Source of the DNA: an uncultured Ruminococcus sp.
Lineage (GTDB): Bacteria > Bacillota > Clostridia > Oscillospirales > Ruminococcaceae
Length of the DNA stretch: 6,957 nt
Direction: 5' to 3'
Assembly (NCBI GenBank): GCA_946537565.1
Contig: CAMNFW010000108.1
Location: forward strand, 1-6,957
A program made the translations under genes and the position numbers. Under the pieces are notes generated by a model that did not search any database, had not been told where the DNA came from, and worked only from the letters and a program-made list of their open reading frames with translations. Positions 1 through 4,972 of this stretch are shown piece by piece. Position 1 is the first letter of the stretch. Each line of letters opens with the position of its first letter.

Positions 1-1038
1 TCCATTCTGCACTGCGTCCATCTTCTCGAAGAAATCTGAGCCGGCGGCATAAGTATTGATAAGATAATCTATGCCATCGTAAAGCTCCGGTAATTCAAAT
101 GTCAGATCAGTATCATACCAGCTCTTAACTCTGTCAGAGCTGTAAGTATCCCATTTATCCTTGAATTGAAGGGTTATATTTCTGACATCAGTGTATTCAT
201 TCATGAAAATATAACCGCCGTTTACACGCAATGTTTCTGTATCTTCATAATCAACATCAGAAAATTGAGTATCACACAATGAGATAGACTGACCGTACTC
301 ATTTAATATTTCATTGTTCACAAAACGGAATGAAGTTGGGTCCGGGTTATCAGTTTTTACATAGAAATATCTGTTGAAAGGGTAGAGCAGGGGAGTTATC
401 TCGTAGCTGTAATTCAGCTTTATGGAGACCTTTGAAAGATAGCTGCACTCATAAAAAATATTGTCGCCAATGTTCACAGCACTTTCAGGAATATTGATAG
501 ATGACAGGTTTTCACAGTTAGCAAAAGCCCATTCTCCAATAGTTGTAAGTCCTTCAGGAAGTACAAGCTCAGTAAGACTTGTGCAGTATTCAAAAGCGTT
601 TTTACCAATACTTGTAAGTCCCTCAGGAAGCACGATATCAGTCAGATTTTCACAGCCGCAAAAAGCATGGTCATCAATTTGCTCAACGCTTTCCGGTATC
701 ACTATCTCTTTCAGATCACTGCAGTTGAAGAAAGCATTATTACCAATGCTGGTAATACCGTCAGTCAGAATAACAGTATTTATGCCCCAAGCCTTCCACG
801 ATCCAGGCAATCTGTATGCCATTTTTCCTTTACCCTCAACGGTAAGGGTTTTGGATTCAGTGTCAAAGCTCCATGTCAGATTGTCACCCCATGTTCCTGA
901 TGTTTCCAGTTCTTCAGCCGCTGACGAGGACGACAGCTGTTCTGCACAGACCTCCGCTGTCGAAACTGCCGGAAGATTTATTGATGTGAGAAACAGCGAA
1001 AATGCCGCAGCTGCTGATATGATATTTTTGAAATTCAC
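1..1038 (-). CDS. Secreted leucine-rich-repeat (BspA-like, LRR_5) protein, 3' end outside window
   Basis: I see 346 codons open to the left edge, so the C-terminus is missing. The start is a GTG at 1038-1036 with an AAAGGAGA ribosome binding site six bases upstream. Residues 1-33 form a Sec signal peptide (MNFKNI, then an Ala/Leu/Phe-rich core, then a PAVSTAEV-type exit). Residues 47-72 carry the SGTWGDNLTWSFD...LTVEGKGKM strand pair that, from memory, often precedes LRR_5 arrays in clostridial surface proteins. Residues about 87-207 are five 23-residue repeats of the pattern I-x-x-I-G-x-x-A-F-x-x-C-x-x-L-x-x-I-x-I/L-P-E. Residues 208-346 have no repeats and a beta-rich look. Family members are surface or secreted proteins implicated in binding and adhesion; the ligand here is unknown. 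A dockerin or anchor could lie in the missing end. It is transcribed divergently from the dockerin beta-helix gene. Confidence 0.9.
   Translation of the reverse strand, partial: MNFKNIISAAAAFSLFLTSINLPAVSTAEVCAEQLSSSSAAEELETSGTWGDNLTWSFDTESKTLTVEGKGKMAYRLPGSWKAWGINTVILTDGITSIGNNAFFNCSDLKEIVIPESVEQIDDHAFCGCENLTDIVLPEGLTSIGKNAFEYCTSLTELVLPEGLTTIGEWAFANCENLSSINIPESAVNIGDNIFYECSYLSKVSIKLNYSYEITPLLYPFNRYFYVKTDNPDPTSFRFVNNEILNEYGQSISLCDTQFSDVDYEDTETLRVNGGYIFMNEYTDVRNITLQFKDKWDTYSSDRVKSWYDTDLTFELPELYDGIDYLINTYAAGSDFFEKMDAVQNG
418..780 (-). repeat. Tandem 23-residue leucine-rich repeats (69 bp unit)
   Basis: Five consecutive units are visible in the protein (residues about 87-207), each with the IG..AF..C..L...I.IPE pattern. 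Two neighbouring units are nearly identical in DNA: the stretch at 541-561 matches 610-630 with only three differences, exactly 69 bases apart. The last unit is more diverged (NIFYECSYLSKVSI). Confidence 0.85.
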
Positions 1039-1044
1039 TTTTTA

Positions 1045-1052
1045 TCTCCTTT
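1045..1052 (-). promoter_or_regulatory. Ribosome binding site fixing a GTG start
   Basis: AAAGGAGA on the minus strand lies six bases before the GTG at 1038. It decides the start of the LRR gene, because no ATG with a comparable site lies near it in that frame. Confidence 0.8.
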
Positions 1053-1102
1053 CTCAAACGTAAATCACGAACCTGATCTTGCCGGATACTATTTATTATA
1101 TT

Positions 1103-1131
1103 ATTATACCACAGCCGTGCGGAATTTGCAA
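1103..1131 (-). promoter_or_regulatory. Sigma-A promoter of the secreted LRR gene
   Basis: On the minus strand TTGCAA (1131-1126) is followed by a 17-base spacer and TATAAT (1108-1103). The -10 is preceded by TGG, an extended -10. The predicted leader is about 58 bases. Confidence 0.8.
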
Positions 1132-1200
1132 TAAAACTTCTTTATTCTCACTGAAAAAGCCGGTTTTCAAAAATCCCCCTGAATCATCACATATCTGTTA

Positions 1201-1244
1201 TATTGAACAAAATCTGCTGATAATTTAGTGAGTTTTGTTCAATA
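1201..1244. promoter_or_regulatory. Perfect 12-bp inverted repeat, candidate operator
   Basis: TATTGAACAAAA (1201-1212) and TTTTGTTCAATA (1233-1244) are perfect complements separated by 20 bases. The half-site centres are 32 bp apart, about three helical turns. The element ends 14 bases before the -35 of the dockerin gene, a usual place for an activator or repressor. The protein that binds it is not known. Confidence 0.6.
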
Positions 1245-1260
1245 CTTCAAAATAGTATTG
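1240..1260. promoter_or_regulatory. Perfect 7-bp inverted repeat overlapping the -35
   Basis: CAATACT (1240-1246) and AGTATTG (1254-1260) are perfect complements with a 7-base spacer. The left arm shares bases with the 12-bp repeat and the right arm overlaps the first three bases of the -35 (1258-1263). Binding here would be expected to block or alter polymerase access. Confidence 0.5.
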
Positions 1261-1286
1261 ATTTCTTTTGTGGATTGTGTTAAAAT
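1258..1286 (+). promoter_or_regulatory. Sigma-A promoter of the dockerin beta-helix gene
   Basis: TTGATT (1258-1263), a 17-base spacer and TAAAAT (1281-1286), with TGT just before the -10. The leader to the ATG at 1358 is about 65 bases. The -35 overlaps a palindrome, so the promoter is probably regulated. Confidence 0.75.
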
Positions 1287-1357
1287 GTATATAACAGATT
1301 CGGAATGATAATGATTTATCAGCTAAATTCCCGGAAGGATTGACGGAGATTATTACA

Positions 1358-2908
1358 ATGAAAAAAACTATTTCTAAATTATCAGCTGCGTTGCTGACAA
1401 CTGCTGTTATGTGCAGCTGCGTGCAGTTTTCAGCCGGCGCAGGAAGTAATCGTGATGTAAATGTTTCAACAACCGATGAATTGCTCGATGCCCTGGCTGA
1501 TGCCAAGCCCGGCGATAAAATTATCCTCGCTCCCGGAAAGTATCAGAACGATGTGTGGAAGGGAAACTGGGCTGCCTTCTTCTCCGAAGCAAGCGGTAGC
1601 GCTGAGCTTCCTATCACGATATGCAGCGCTGACCCTGATGACCCGGCTGTATTGTGCGGAGTTTCACAGGAAAATAAGATCGGTCTGCATATTATGGGCG
1701 AATACTGGAATATCGAAAACCTTACCGTTTGTGAGGCTGCTAAGGGTATCGTTCTGGATAAGGCAAGCTTTTCCAATATCACCGGCTGTGAGGTGTATAA
1801 TACCGGAACTGAGGGTGTTCACCTGCGTGACAATACCAGCGGCTGCATTGTCGAAAACTGCTATATCCATGACTGCGGTACAGTAAGTCCGCAGTATGGT
1901 GAGGGCGTGTATATCGGAAGCGCTAAGAATACTACTGAATATGGTTTTGAATGCCATTACAATACTGTAAGAAATTGCCGGATATCCAATGTTGCCGCTG
2001 ATTGTGTTGACATAAAAGAGTATACCTTCGGAAATTTAGTGGAGGACTGCGTTTTCGACGGCTCCGGCATTCAGGGTCAGAACGGTGCGGACAGCTTTGT
2101 TTCCGTAAAAGGCAATGATGTTATCATTCGCCATAACACCGGCTGCCGCAATAATAATGAGAATGTTATGTATGCGGTGGATATTTATATGTCAGTTGAC
2201 GGCTGGGGACAGAACAGCCGTGTATATGAAAATAAGTTTTACATGGACTCAGCTGATATCCCACTGGTTAAAGGCTGGAACTGCGTTTCATATGTTTTCA
2301 GAAATGAAAGCGAACCAGTATGCCCTGCCACATCAGGAAACAAGGTGATTGATATCCTCAGCTTTTCATTTAAGGGCGATGCTAATGAAGACGGTCTGAT
2401 CAATATGAGCGATGCGGAAGCATTGCAGAAGCGCCTTCTCGCTATGCCGGACAAAGGCTGTTTCTCTGCGGATAATGCTGATGTTTGCAGCGACGGAGCT
2501 GTGAATGTCTTTGATATGTGTGCGCTCAGAGAGCTGCTGGCTTCAGGAAAAAGCATCACTGGAAAAACGTTCGTGAATTATAATATGGAGGAGACCGGAA
2601 AGTGGCGGTTTACTGACGGTCTTGGCGGAAAAACACTGAATGTCAAGCTTAATGCCGCTCCTGGTAATTCAATGACCATTGGCTGGGGTTACTGGGACCC
2701 GGATTTCGTAAACACTGACACCGGTAAAAACGGTAAGTGGATGCAGTTCTCAATAAGCGATGTCATGCTCGATGAAAACGGTGAGGCTGTCCTGAATCTT
2801 GAGCTTCCTGAAAATGTCACAAGAGCAGATGTTGAGATCTGGGATTATATGAAGGGTTCAGAAAAACTTGATATAGGTGCTGTTGAAATTTCAGAGGCAT
2901 GGTTCTGA
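1358..2908 (+). CDS. Secreted right-handed beta-helix protein (pectate-lyase-like) with type I dockerin and C-terminal module
   Basis: 516 residues. I start at the ATG at 1358, with GGAG nine bases upstream; a TTG at 1340 would only add six residues ahead of the signal peptide. Residues 1-28 are a signal peptide (probable cut after AGA). Residues about 35-330 look like a parallel beta-helix, with the family-typical ALADAKPGDKIILAPGKY entry strand, a stack of short I-x-N-x-x-V turns, and the motifs VDIKE (217-221) and ADSFVSVKGN (244-253). I recall similar motifs in uncharacterised pectate-lyase-fold proteins. Residues 340-396 are a dockerin: calcium loop 1 uses D341, N343, D345, N349 and D352; loop 2 uses D375, C377, D379, N383 and D386. 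Residues about 403-516 are an aromatic-rich module that may bind carbohydrate (possibly CBM37-like, from memory). Likely role: a cellulosomal or cell-associated polysaccharide lyase or hydrolase acting outside the cell. The substrate is not readable from sequence and catalytic residues are unassigned. Confidence 0.9.
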   Translation: MKKTISKLSAALLTTAVMCSCVQFSAGAGSNRDVNVSTTDELLDALADAKPGDKIILAPGKYQNDVWKGNWAAFFSEASGSAELPITICSADPDDPAVLCGVSQENKIGLHIMGEYWNIENLTVCEAAKGIVLDKASFSNITGCEVYNTGTEGVHLRDNTSGCIVENCYIHDCGTVSPQYGEGVYIGSAKNTTEYGFECHYNTVRNCRISNVAADCVDIKEYTFGNLVEDCVFDGSGIQGQNGADSFVSVKGNDVIIRHNTGCRNNNENVMYAVDIYMSVDGWGQNSRVYENKFYMDSADIPLVKGWNCVSYVFRNESEPVCPATSGNKVIDILSFSFKGDANEDGLINMSDAEALQKRLLAMPDKGCFSADNADVCSDGAVNVFDMCALRELLASGKSITGKTFVNYNMEETGKWRFTDGLGGKTLNVKLNAAPGNSMTIGWGYWDPDFVNTDTGKNGKWMQFSISDVMLDENGEAVLNLELPENVTRADVEIWDYMKGSEKLDIGAVEISEAWF

Positions 2909-2934
2909 TTATATATGTATTATTTGTGAAATGA

Positions 2935-2972
2935 ATGAGGCTGGATAAAAATGTCCAGTCTCATATTTTTTT
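2935..2972 (+). terminator. Intrinsic terminator of the dockerin gene
   Basis: An 11-bp stem with one G.T pair (ATGAGGCTGGA at 2935-2945 with TCCAGTCTCAT at 2954-2964), an 8-base loop, then a run of seven T at 2966-2972. It begins 26 bases after the stop codon. Confidence 0.9.
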
Positions 2973-2990
2973 CGGGTATGTAATTATTTT

Positions 2991-3050
2991 GGCGGTTGTG
3001 CGTTCGCAAATTGCCGTTATATCTCAGTGAGACTGGGCAATTACGCAAAC
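2991..3050. repeat. Complex imperfect inverted repeat (structured intergenic element)
   Basis: Outer arms GTT-g-TGCGT (2995-3003) pair with ACGCAAAC (3043-3050). After a five-base bulge (3004-3008) AATTGCC (3009-3015) pairs with GGCAATT (3036-3042). The apical part holds a small TCTC-agt-GAGA hairpin (3022-3032). About 15 bp of stem with an inner hairpin suggests a folded RNA or a dispersed palindromic repeat. It lies just past the terminator and is not obviously part of any gene. Confidence 0.45.
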
Positions 3051-3203
3051 ACCCATCGACTGCCTGATTTGTTATTTAACATTTTTTTCACTGTCCGCTG
3101 CGGCTGCTTTATTTTTTTGCAGCATTTTTAAAGGTGTTTGCAGCTTAATCAACAGACTGCTGTGTATTGTTGCTTAAGTTACATAACAGGCTTGGATTGA
3201 ATA
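3051..3203. other. AT-rich intergenic stretch, no gene seen
   Basis: I find no credible coding frame on either strand here. The only structure is a weak five-bp hairpin, GCTGC (3103-3107) with GCAGC (3119-3123), with a T-rich loop and five T after it. It could act as a poor backup terminator. The octamer TTTGCAGC recurs a few bases further on. Confidence 0.4.
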
Positions 3204-3232
3204 TTGAAAACTGCGTAAATGCGTGGTATTAT
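3204..3232 (+). promoter_or_regulatory. Promoter left in front of a decayed lipoprotein gene
   Basis: TTGAAA (3204-3209), a 17-base spacer and TATTAT (3227-3232) with TGG before the -10. It is followed by an AGGAG ribosome binding site (3291-3295) and an ATG (3306). The signals look intact although the gene behind them is not, so it may still make a short plus-strand transcript antisense to the end of the LRR-type gene. Confidence 0.65.
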
Positions 3233-3305
3233 ATAATCACACCAGGGGAAACACCCCCGGAAAAATGAAAATCTAAAGTATGTTTTTTAAAGGAGATCAA
3301 TTATC

Positions 3306-3390
3306 ATGAAAAGTTTAACAGAGTAAGCACAGCCATCACAGGTACAATAGCAACCGCACTTTTTGATTTCGGTCTTGTAGGCTGCGGCAC
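3306..3390 (+). pseudogene. Remnant of a lipoprotein gene (signal peptide only)
   Basis: ATG at 3306 is ten bases after AGGAG, but the frame stops after six codons at 3324-3326. Shifting one base at the A tract (3309-3312) opens a classic lipoprotein leader: MKKFNRVSTAITGT, a hydrophobic core, then the lipobox LVGC with the cysteine codon at 3383-3385. After TVNS the reading makes no protein sense and stops within about 30 codons, and the minus-strand LRR-type gene occupies the DNA. I infer a one-base loss at the start plus a deletion of the whole mature part. An aspartate in the hydrophobic core is also consistent with decay. The original product cannot be identified. Confidence 0.65.
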
Positions 3391-4043
3391 AGTAAATTCT
3401 CATAACGCCATTCATTGCCGTTTTTCCTTGCATACTCCTCAGCGGTACTGTCGGAGAAGCCGATGATAAGAGCTGATGGTGTGATAGAACCTCTTTCAAT
3501 AAACGCATCTCTGTTATGGAAAAATACCCGTTTAGAGTCACGAATATCATTTTCACTTATTTCTGTGCATTTGCTGGTTATTATTATTCCGGTCAGAACA
3601 TATCCCGGTTCTGTATATATCCGCTCGATACCTTCATGGTAGATAACAGCGCCGAGATCTCTGATGTATTCCTCTGCACCAACCACTTTAACTGAACTGT
3701 TTTTCAGCTCCGGCAGTATCTCTCCAAAGCATACAAGCTCCCTCAGCGCACTGCATTCATCAAAAGCATTCCAGGCAACAGCCATACAGACAGAAGGTAT
3801 TACAAGCTGCGTTACAGAATCACAGCTGACTTTTTTAATAGTATAGGCTGCCGCTTTTCCAAGCTTGTCAAGTACCGATTCAATATCCTCCTGCTCCCAG
3901 ATACAGTCGTACTCTTCACCGGTAGGAGATCTTACATCACGGATAGTCAGGCAGCAGTTTTTTAGCTCTATGCAGTTTTCAGGAACTTCATTCCCGTTGC
4001 CGCAGTAGGGCTTTTGCATAGTAGGATATAAGCAGTTTTTCAT
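3336..4043 (-). CDS. Degenerate LRR-type (BspA-like) cytoplasmic protein, altered at both ends
   Basis: 235 residues from the ATG at 4043, chosen because GGAAAAGG lies nine bases upstream; an in-frame GTG at 4064 has no such site. There is no signal peptide or membrane segment. The N-terminal part is Cys-rich (CGNGNEVPENC, CIELKNCC), followed by an acidic IWEQEDIESVLDKLGK segment. One recognisable LRR_5-like unit reads LVIPS....AWNAFDECSALREL. Near the end IIGFSDSTAEEYARKNG matches the usual closing motif of BspA-type repeat proteins. The last twenty or so residues (LLCRSLQDRNQKVRLLLYL) are read antisense through the lipoprotein remnant and are probably not original. It is the second gene of an operon with the gene ending at 4130. 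The function is unknown. A possible displaced N-terminus lies in another frame just upstream. Confidence 0.7.
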   Translation of the reverse strand: MKNCLYPTMQKPYCGNGNEVPENCIELKNCCLTIRDVRSPTGEEYDCIWEQEDIESVLDKLGKAAAYTIKKVSCDSVTQLVIPSVCMAVAWNAFDECSALRELVCFGEILPELKNSSVKVVGAEEYIRDLGAVIYHEGIERIYTEPGYVLTGIIITSKCTEISENDIRDSKRVFFHNRDAFIERGSITPSALIIGFSDSTAEEYARKNGNEWRYENLLCRSLQDRNQKVRLLLYL

Positions 4044-4113
4044 TATATTCAGCCTTTTCCTCACCGATGAAGAGAAATCCGCTGAACTTTCCGATGAAAG
4101 GTTTGTTATTCAT
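3988..4113 (-). other. Short frame that may be the displaced N-terminus of the LRR-type gene
   Basis: An ATG at 4113 lies 16 bases after the stop of the upstream gene, with AGGTGA a few bases before it. This is the position expected for a coupled operon gene. It encodes 41 residues (MNNKPFIGKFSGFLFIGEE..., ending LLRQRE) and overlaps the start of the downstream gene in a different frame. Codon choice in its first half looks more like a real gene than the overlapping GTG-started frame does. A single-base change (+1 relative) in the overlap would join it to the LRR-type protein. It may instead be a true small overlapping gene. Confidence 0.4.
4053..4060 (-). promoter_or_regulatory. Ribosome binding site supporting the internal ATG at 4043
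   Basis: GGAAAAGG on the minus strand ends nine bases before the ATG at 4043. It argues for that start over the GTG at 4064. Confidence 0.45.
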
Positions 4114-4129
4114 GTTTTCACCTGCTTTC

Positions 4130-4666
4130 TCAGTTTAAACTGCCCAGAGTCTCTGTCTGCTCCACACGAACTCTTTTCAGCAGTTCGATAAGTCTTGCTG
4201 CTTCTTTTCGTGTCAGGTGGGTGTCGGTTTTTTCGGAGAGACAGCCGTCATCATCAATAAGGACAGTGTCACTGTTCAAGCAGCTGAGATAGTCCATGTG
4301 GTCACCGCTGTCGCTGAAAAGAGCAGAAAATGCAACTGCTGCATCTGGCGGATAAGTGCTGTCTGCCCGTGAAAGCAGCTCAAACTCTCTGGTCCTGATC
4401 TTTAATTCGCCTTTGCTGCATTCATCAAGATAATTATCAGAAAGTCCGTATGTCCACAGGGTGAGAAGAATTTCATCTTCTTCATCATTGATTTCCAGCG
4501 GTTCGCAGCTGCCGGTTGTGTTCATGATGTAACTCTGATCGTATTTTTTTGTAAGCCTGTTCAGCATTATCTTAAGCTGCATGAAAGCTTCCTTGTCTTT
4601 TTTAGAAATCATGCGGTAGATGACAAAGCTGGAAGTGCCGTATTCAAAAGCTGAGCGTTTTTCCAT
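4130..4666 (-). CDS. Hypothetical acidic cytoplasmic protein, first gene of a two-gene operon
   Basis: 178 residues from the ATG at 4666. GGAGG lies 12 bases upstream (4679-4683), a rather long gap, but no better in-frame start is near; M19 is a poorer alternative. I do not recognise the family. There is no signal peptide or membrane segment. The order visible is a basic stretch (residues about 22-42, KKDKEAF...RLTKK), a strongly acidic patch EINDEEDEILLTLW, a mixed middle with PPDAAVAFSALFSDSGDHMDYL, an acidic turn LIDDDG, and a charged C-terminal helix RKEAARLIELLKRVRVEQ. The size and composition would suit a small immunity or accessory protein, but that is a guess without motif support. 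It sits 16 bases upstream of the possible restart at 4113, so the two genes probably share one mRNA. Confidence 0.75.
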   Translation of the reverse strand: MEKRSAFEYGTSSFVIYRMISKKDKEAFMQLKIMLNRLTKKYDQSYIMNTTGSCEPLEINDEEDEILLTLWTYGLSDNYLDECSKGELKIRTREFELLSRADSTYPPDAAVAFSALFSDSGDHMDYLSCLNSDTVLIDDDGCLSEKTDTHLTRKEAARLIELLKRVRVEQTETLGSLN

Positions 4667-4741
4667 ATTTAAACAAAACCTCCAATGCTGAATATTTTTT
4701 GCTGCAAATACATAAGAAAAATAATTAAAGTTTTTTCGTTT

Positions 4742-4770
4742 ATTGTATCATATACAACTAAAAATGTCGA
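4742..4770 (-). promoter_or_regulatory. Sigma-A promoter of the two-gene operon
   Basis: On the minus strand TCGACA (4770-4765), a 17-base spacer and TACAAT (4747-4742), with TGA before the -10. The leader to the ATG at 4666 is about 70 bases. Confidence 0.7.
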
Positions 4771-4792
4771 TAATATGATGAATTATTATCGA
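4767..4792. promoter_or_regulatory. 9-bp palindrome on the operon -35, candidate operator
   Basis: TCGATAATA (4767-4775) and TATTATCGA (4784-4792) are perfect complements with an 8-base spacer. One arm overlaps four bases of the -35. The geometry is typical of a dimeric repressor site. The regulator is unknown and no regulator gene is in the window. Confidence 0.55.
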
Positions 4793-4819
4793 AATCGCCG
4801 GTCGCTTTGATTATATATC

Positions 4820-4858
4820 ATTCCGGAAGAATAATACTCTGCCGGGGAATTTTTTTTT
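4820..4858 (+). terminator. Orphan terminator-like hairpin, no gene upstream
   Basis: ATTCC-GG (4820-4826) pairs with CC (4842-4843) and GGAAT (4846-4850) around a two-base bulge, followed by T to 4858. The orientation is for plus-strand transcription, yet the nearest upstream gene is on the minus strand. It may end an unannotated small RNA, be left from a lost gene, or insulate the downstream promoter. Confidence 0.5.
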
Positions 4859-4902
4859 CATAGTCTGATAATGCTGAGTGAAAATAATGCGGCGGCAGGG
4901 GA

Positions 4903-4931
4903 TTGTCAAGGGTCATGAGTTATGTTATAAT
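4903..4931 (+). promoter_or_regulatory. Sigma-A promoter of the hydrolase fusion gene
   Basis: TTGTCA (4903-4908), a 17-base spacer and TATAAT (4926-4931) with TGT before the -10. This is a near-consensus promoter, with a leader of about 35 bases to the ATG at 4973. I see no palindrome on it, so it may be constitutive. Confidence 0.85.
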
Positions 4932-4972
4932 AAATGTAATATCAATTTATCCCGAAATGTGAGGTGCAGAAA

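Larger units (their letters stand above)
1193..1299. promoter_or_regulatory. Outer inverted repeat flanking the dockerin-gene promoter (possible looping operators)
   Basis: ATCTGTTATAT at 1193-1203 and its perfect complement ATATAACAGAT at 1289-1299 are 96 bases apart centre to centre. The right arm sits on the predicted transcription start and the left arm lies upstream of the -35. Because the promoter is between the arms, they cannot both be in the same mRNA leader, so a DNA-level role is more likely than an RNA hairpin. The function is inferred. Confidence 0.45.

Noticed and set aside
461..1063. Open frame on the plus strand over the LRR gene
   Set aside because: It is the antisense shadow of the LRR repeats. 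The minus strand has the signal peptide, ribosome binding site, promoter and repeat pattern.
1340..1357. TTG start adding six residues to the beta-helix protein
   Set aside because: It places MTEIIT before a normal MKKT signal peptide, and the GGAG site is positioned for the ATG at 1358.
1409..1420. Lipobox in the beta-helix protein signal peptide (VMC or CSC)
   Set aside because: The residues before either cysteine do not fit a lipobox well, and a standard AGA cleavage site follows.
2995..3050. Integron attC site
   Set aside because: The arms begin with GTT and end with AAC, the reverse of attC boxes, and there is no integrase or cassette array.
3242..3260. Terminator for the minus-strand operon
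   Set aside because: A 7-bp G/C-rich stem with one G.U pair forms on the minus strand, but no T run follows it.
3287..3556. 89-residue minus-strand frame
   Set aside because: It is a shadow of the LRR-type gene in another frame, with no ribosome binding site and no protein-like pattern.
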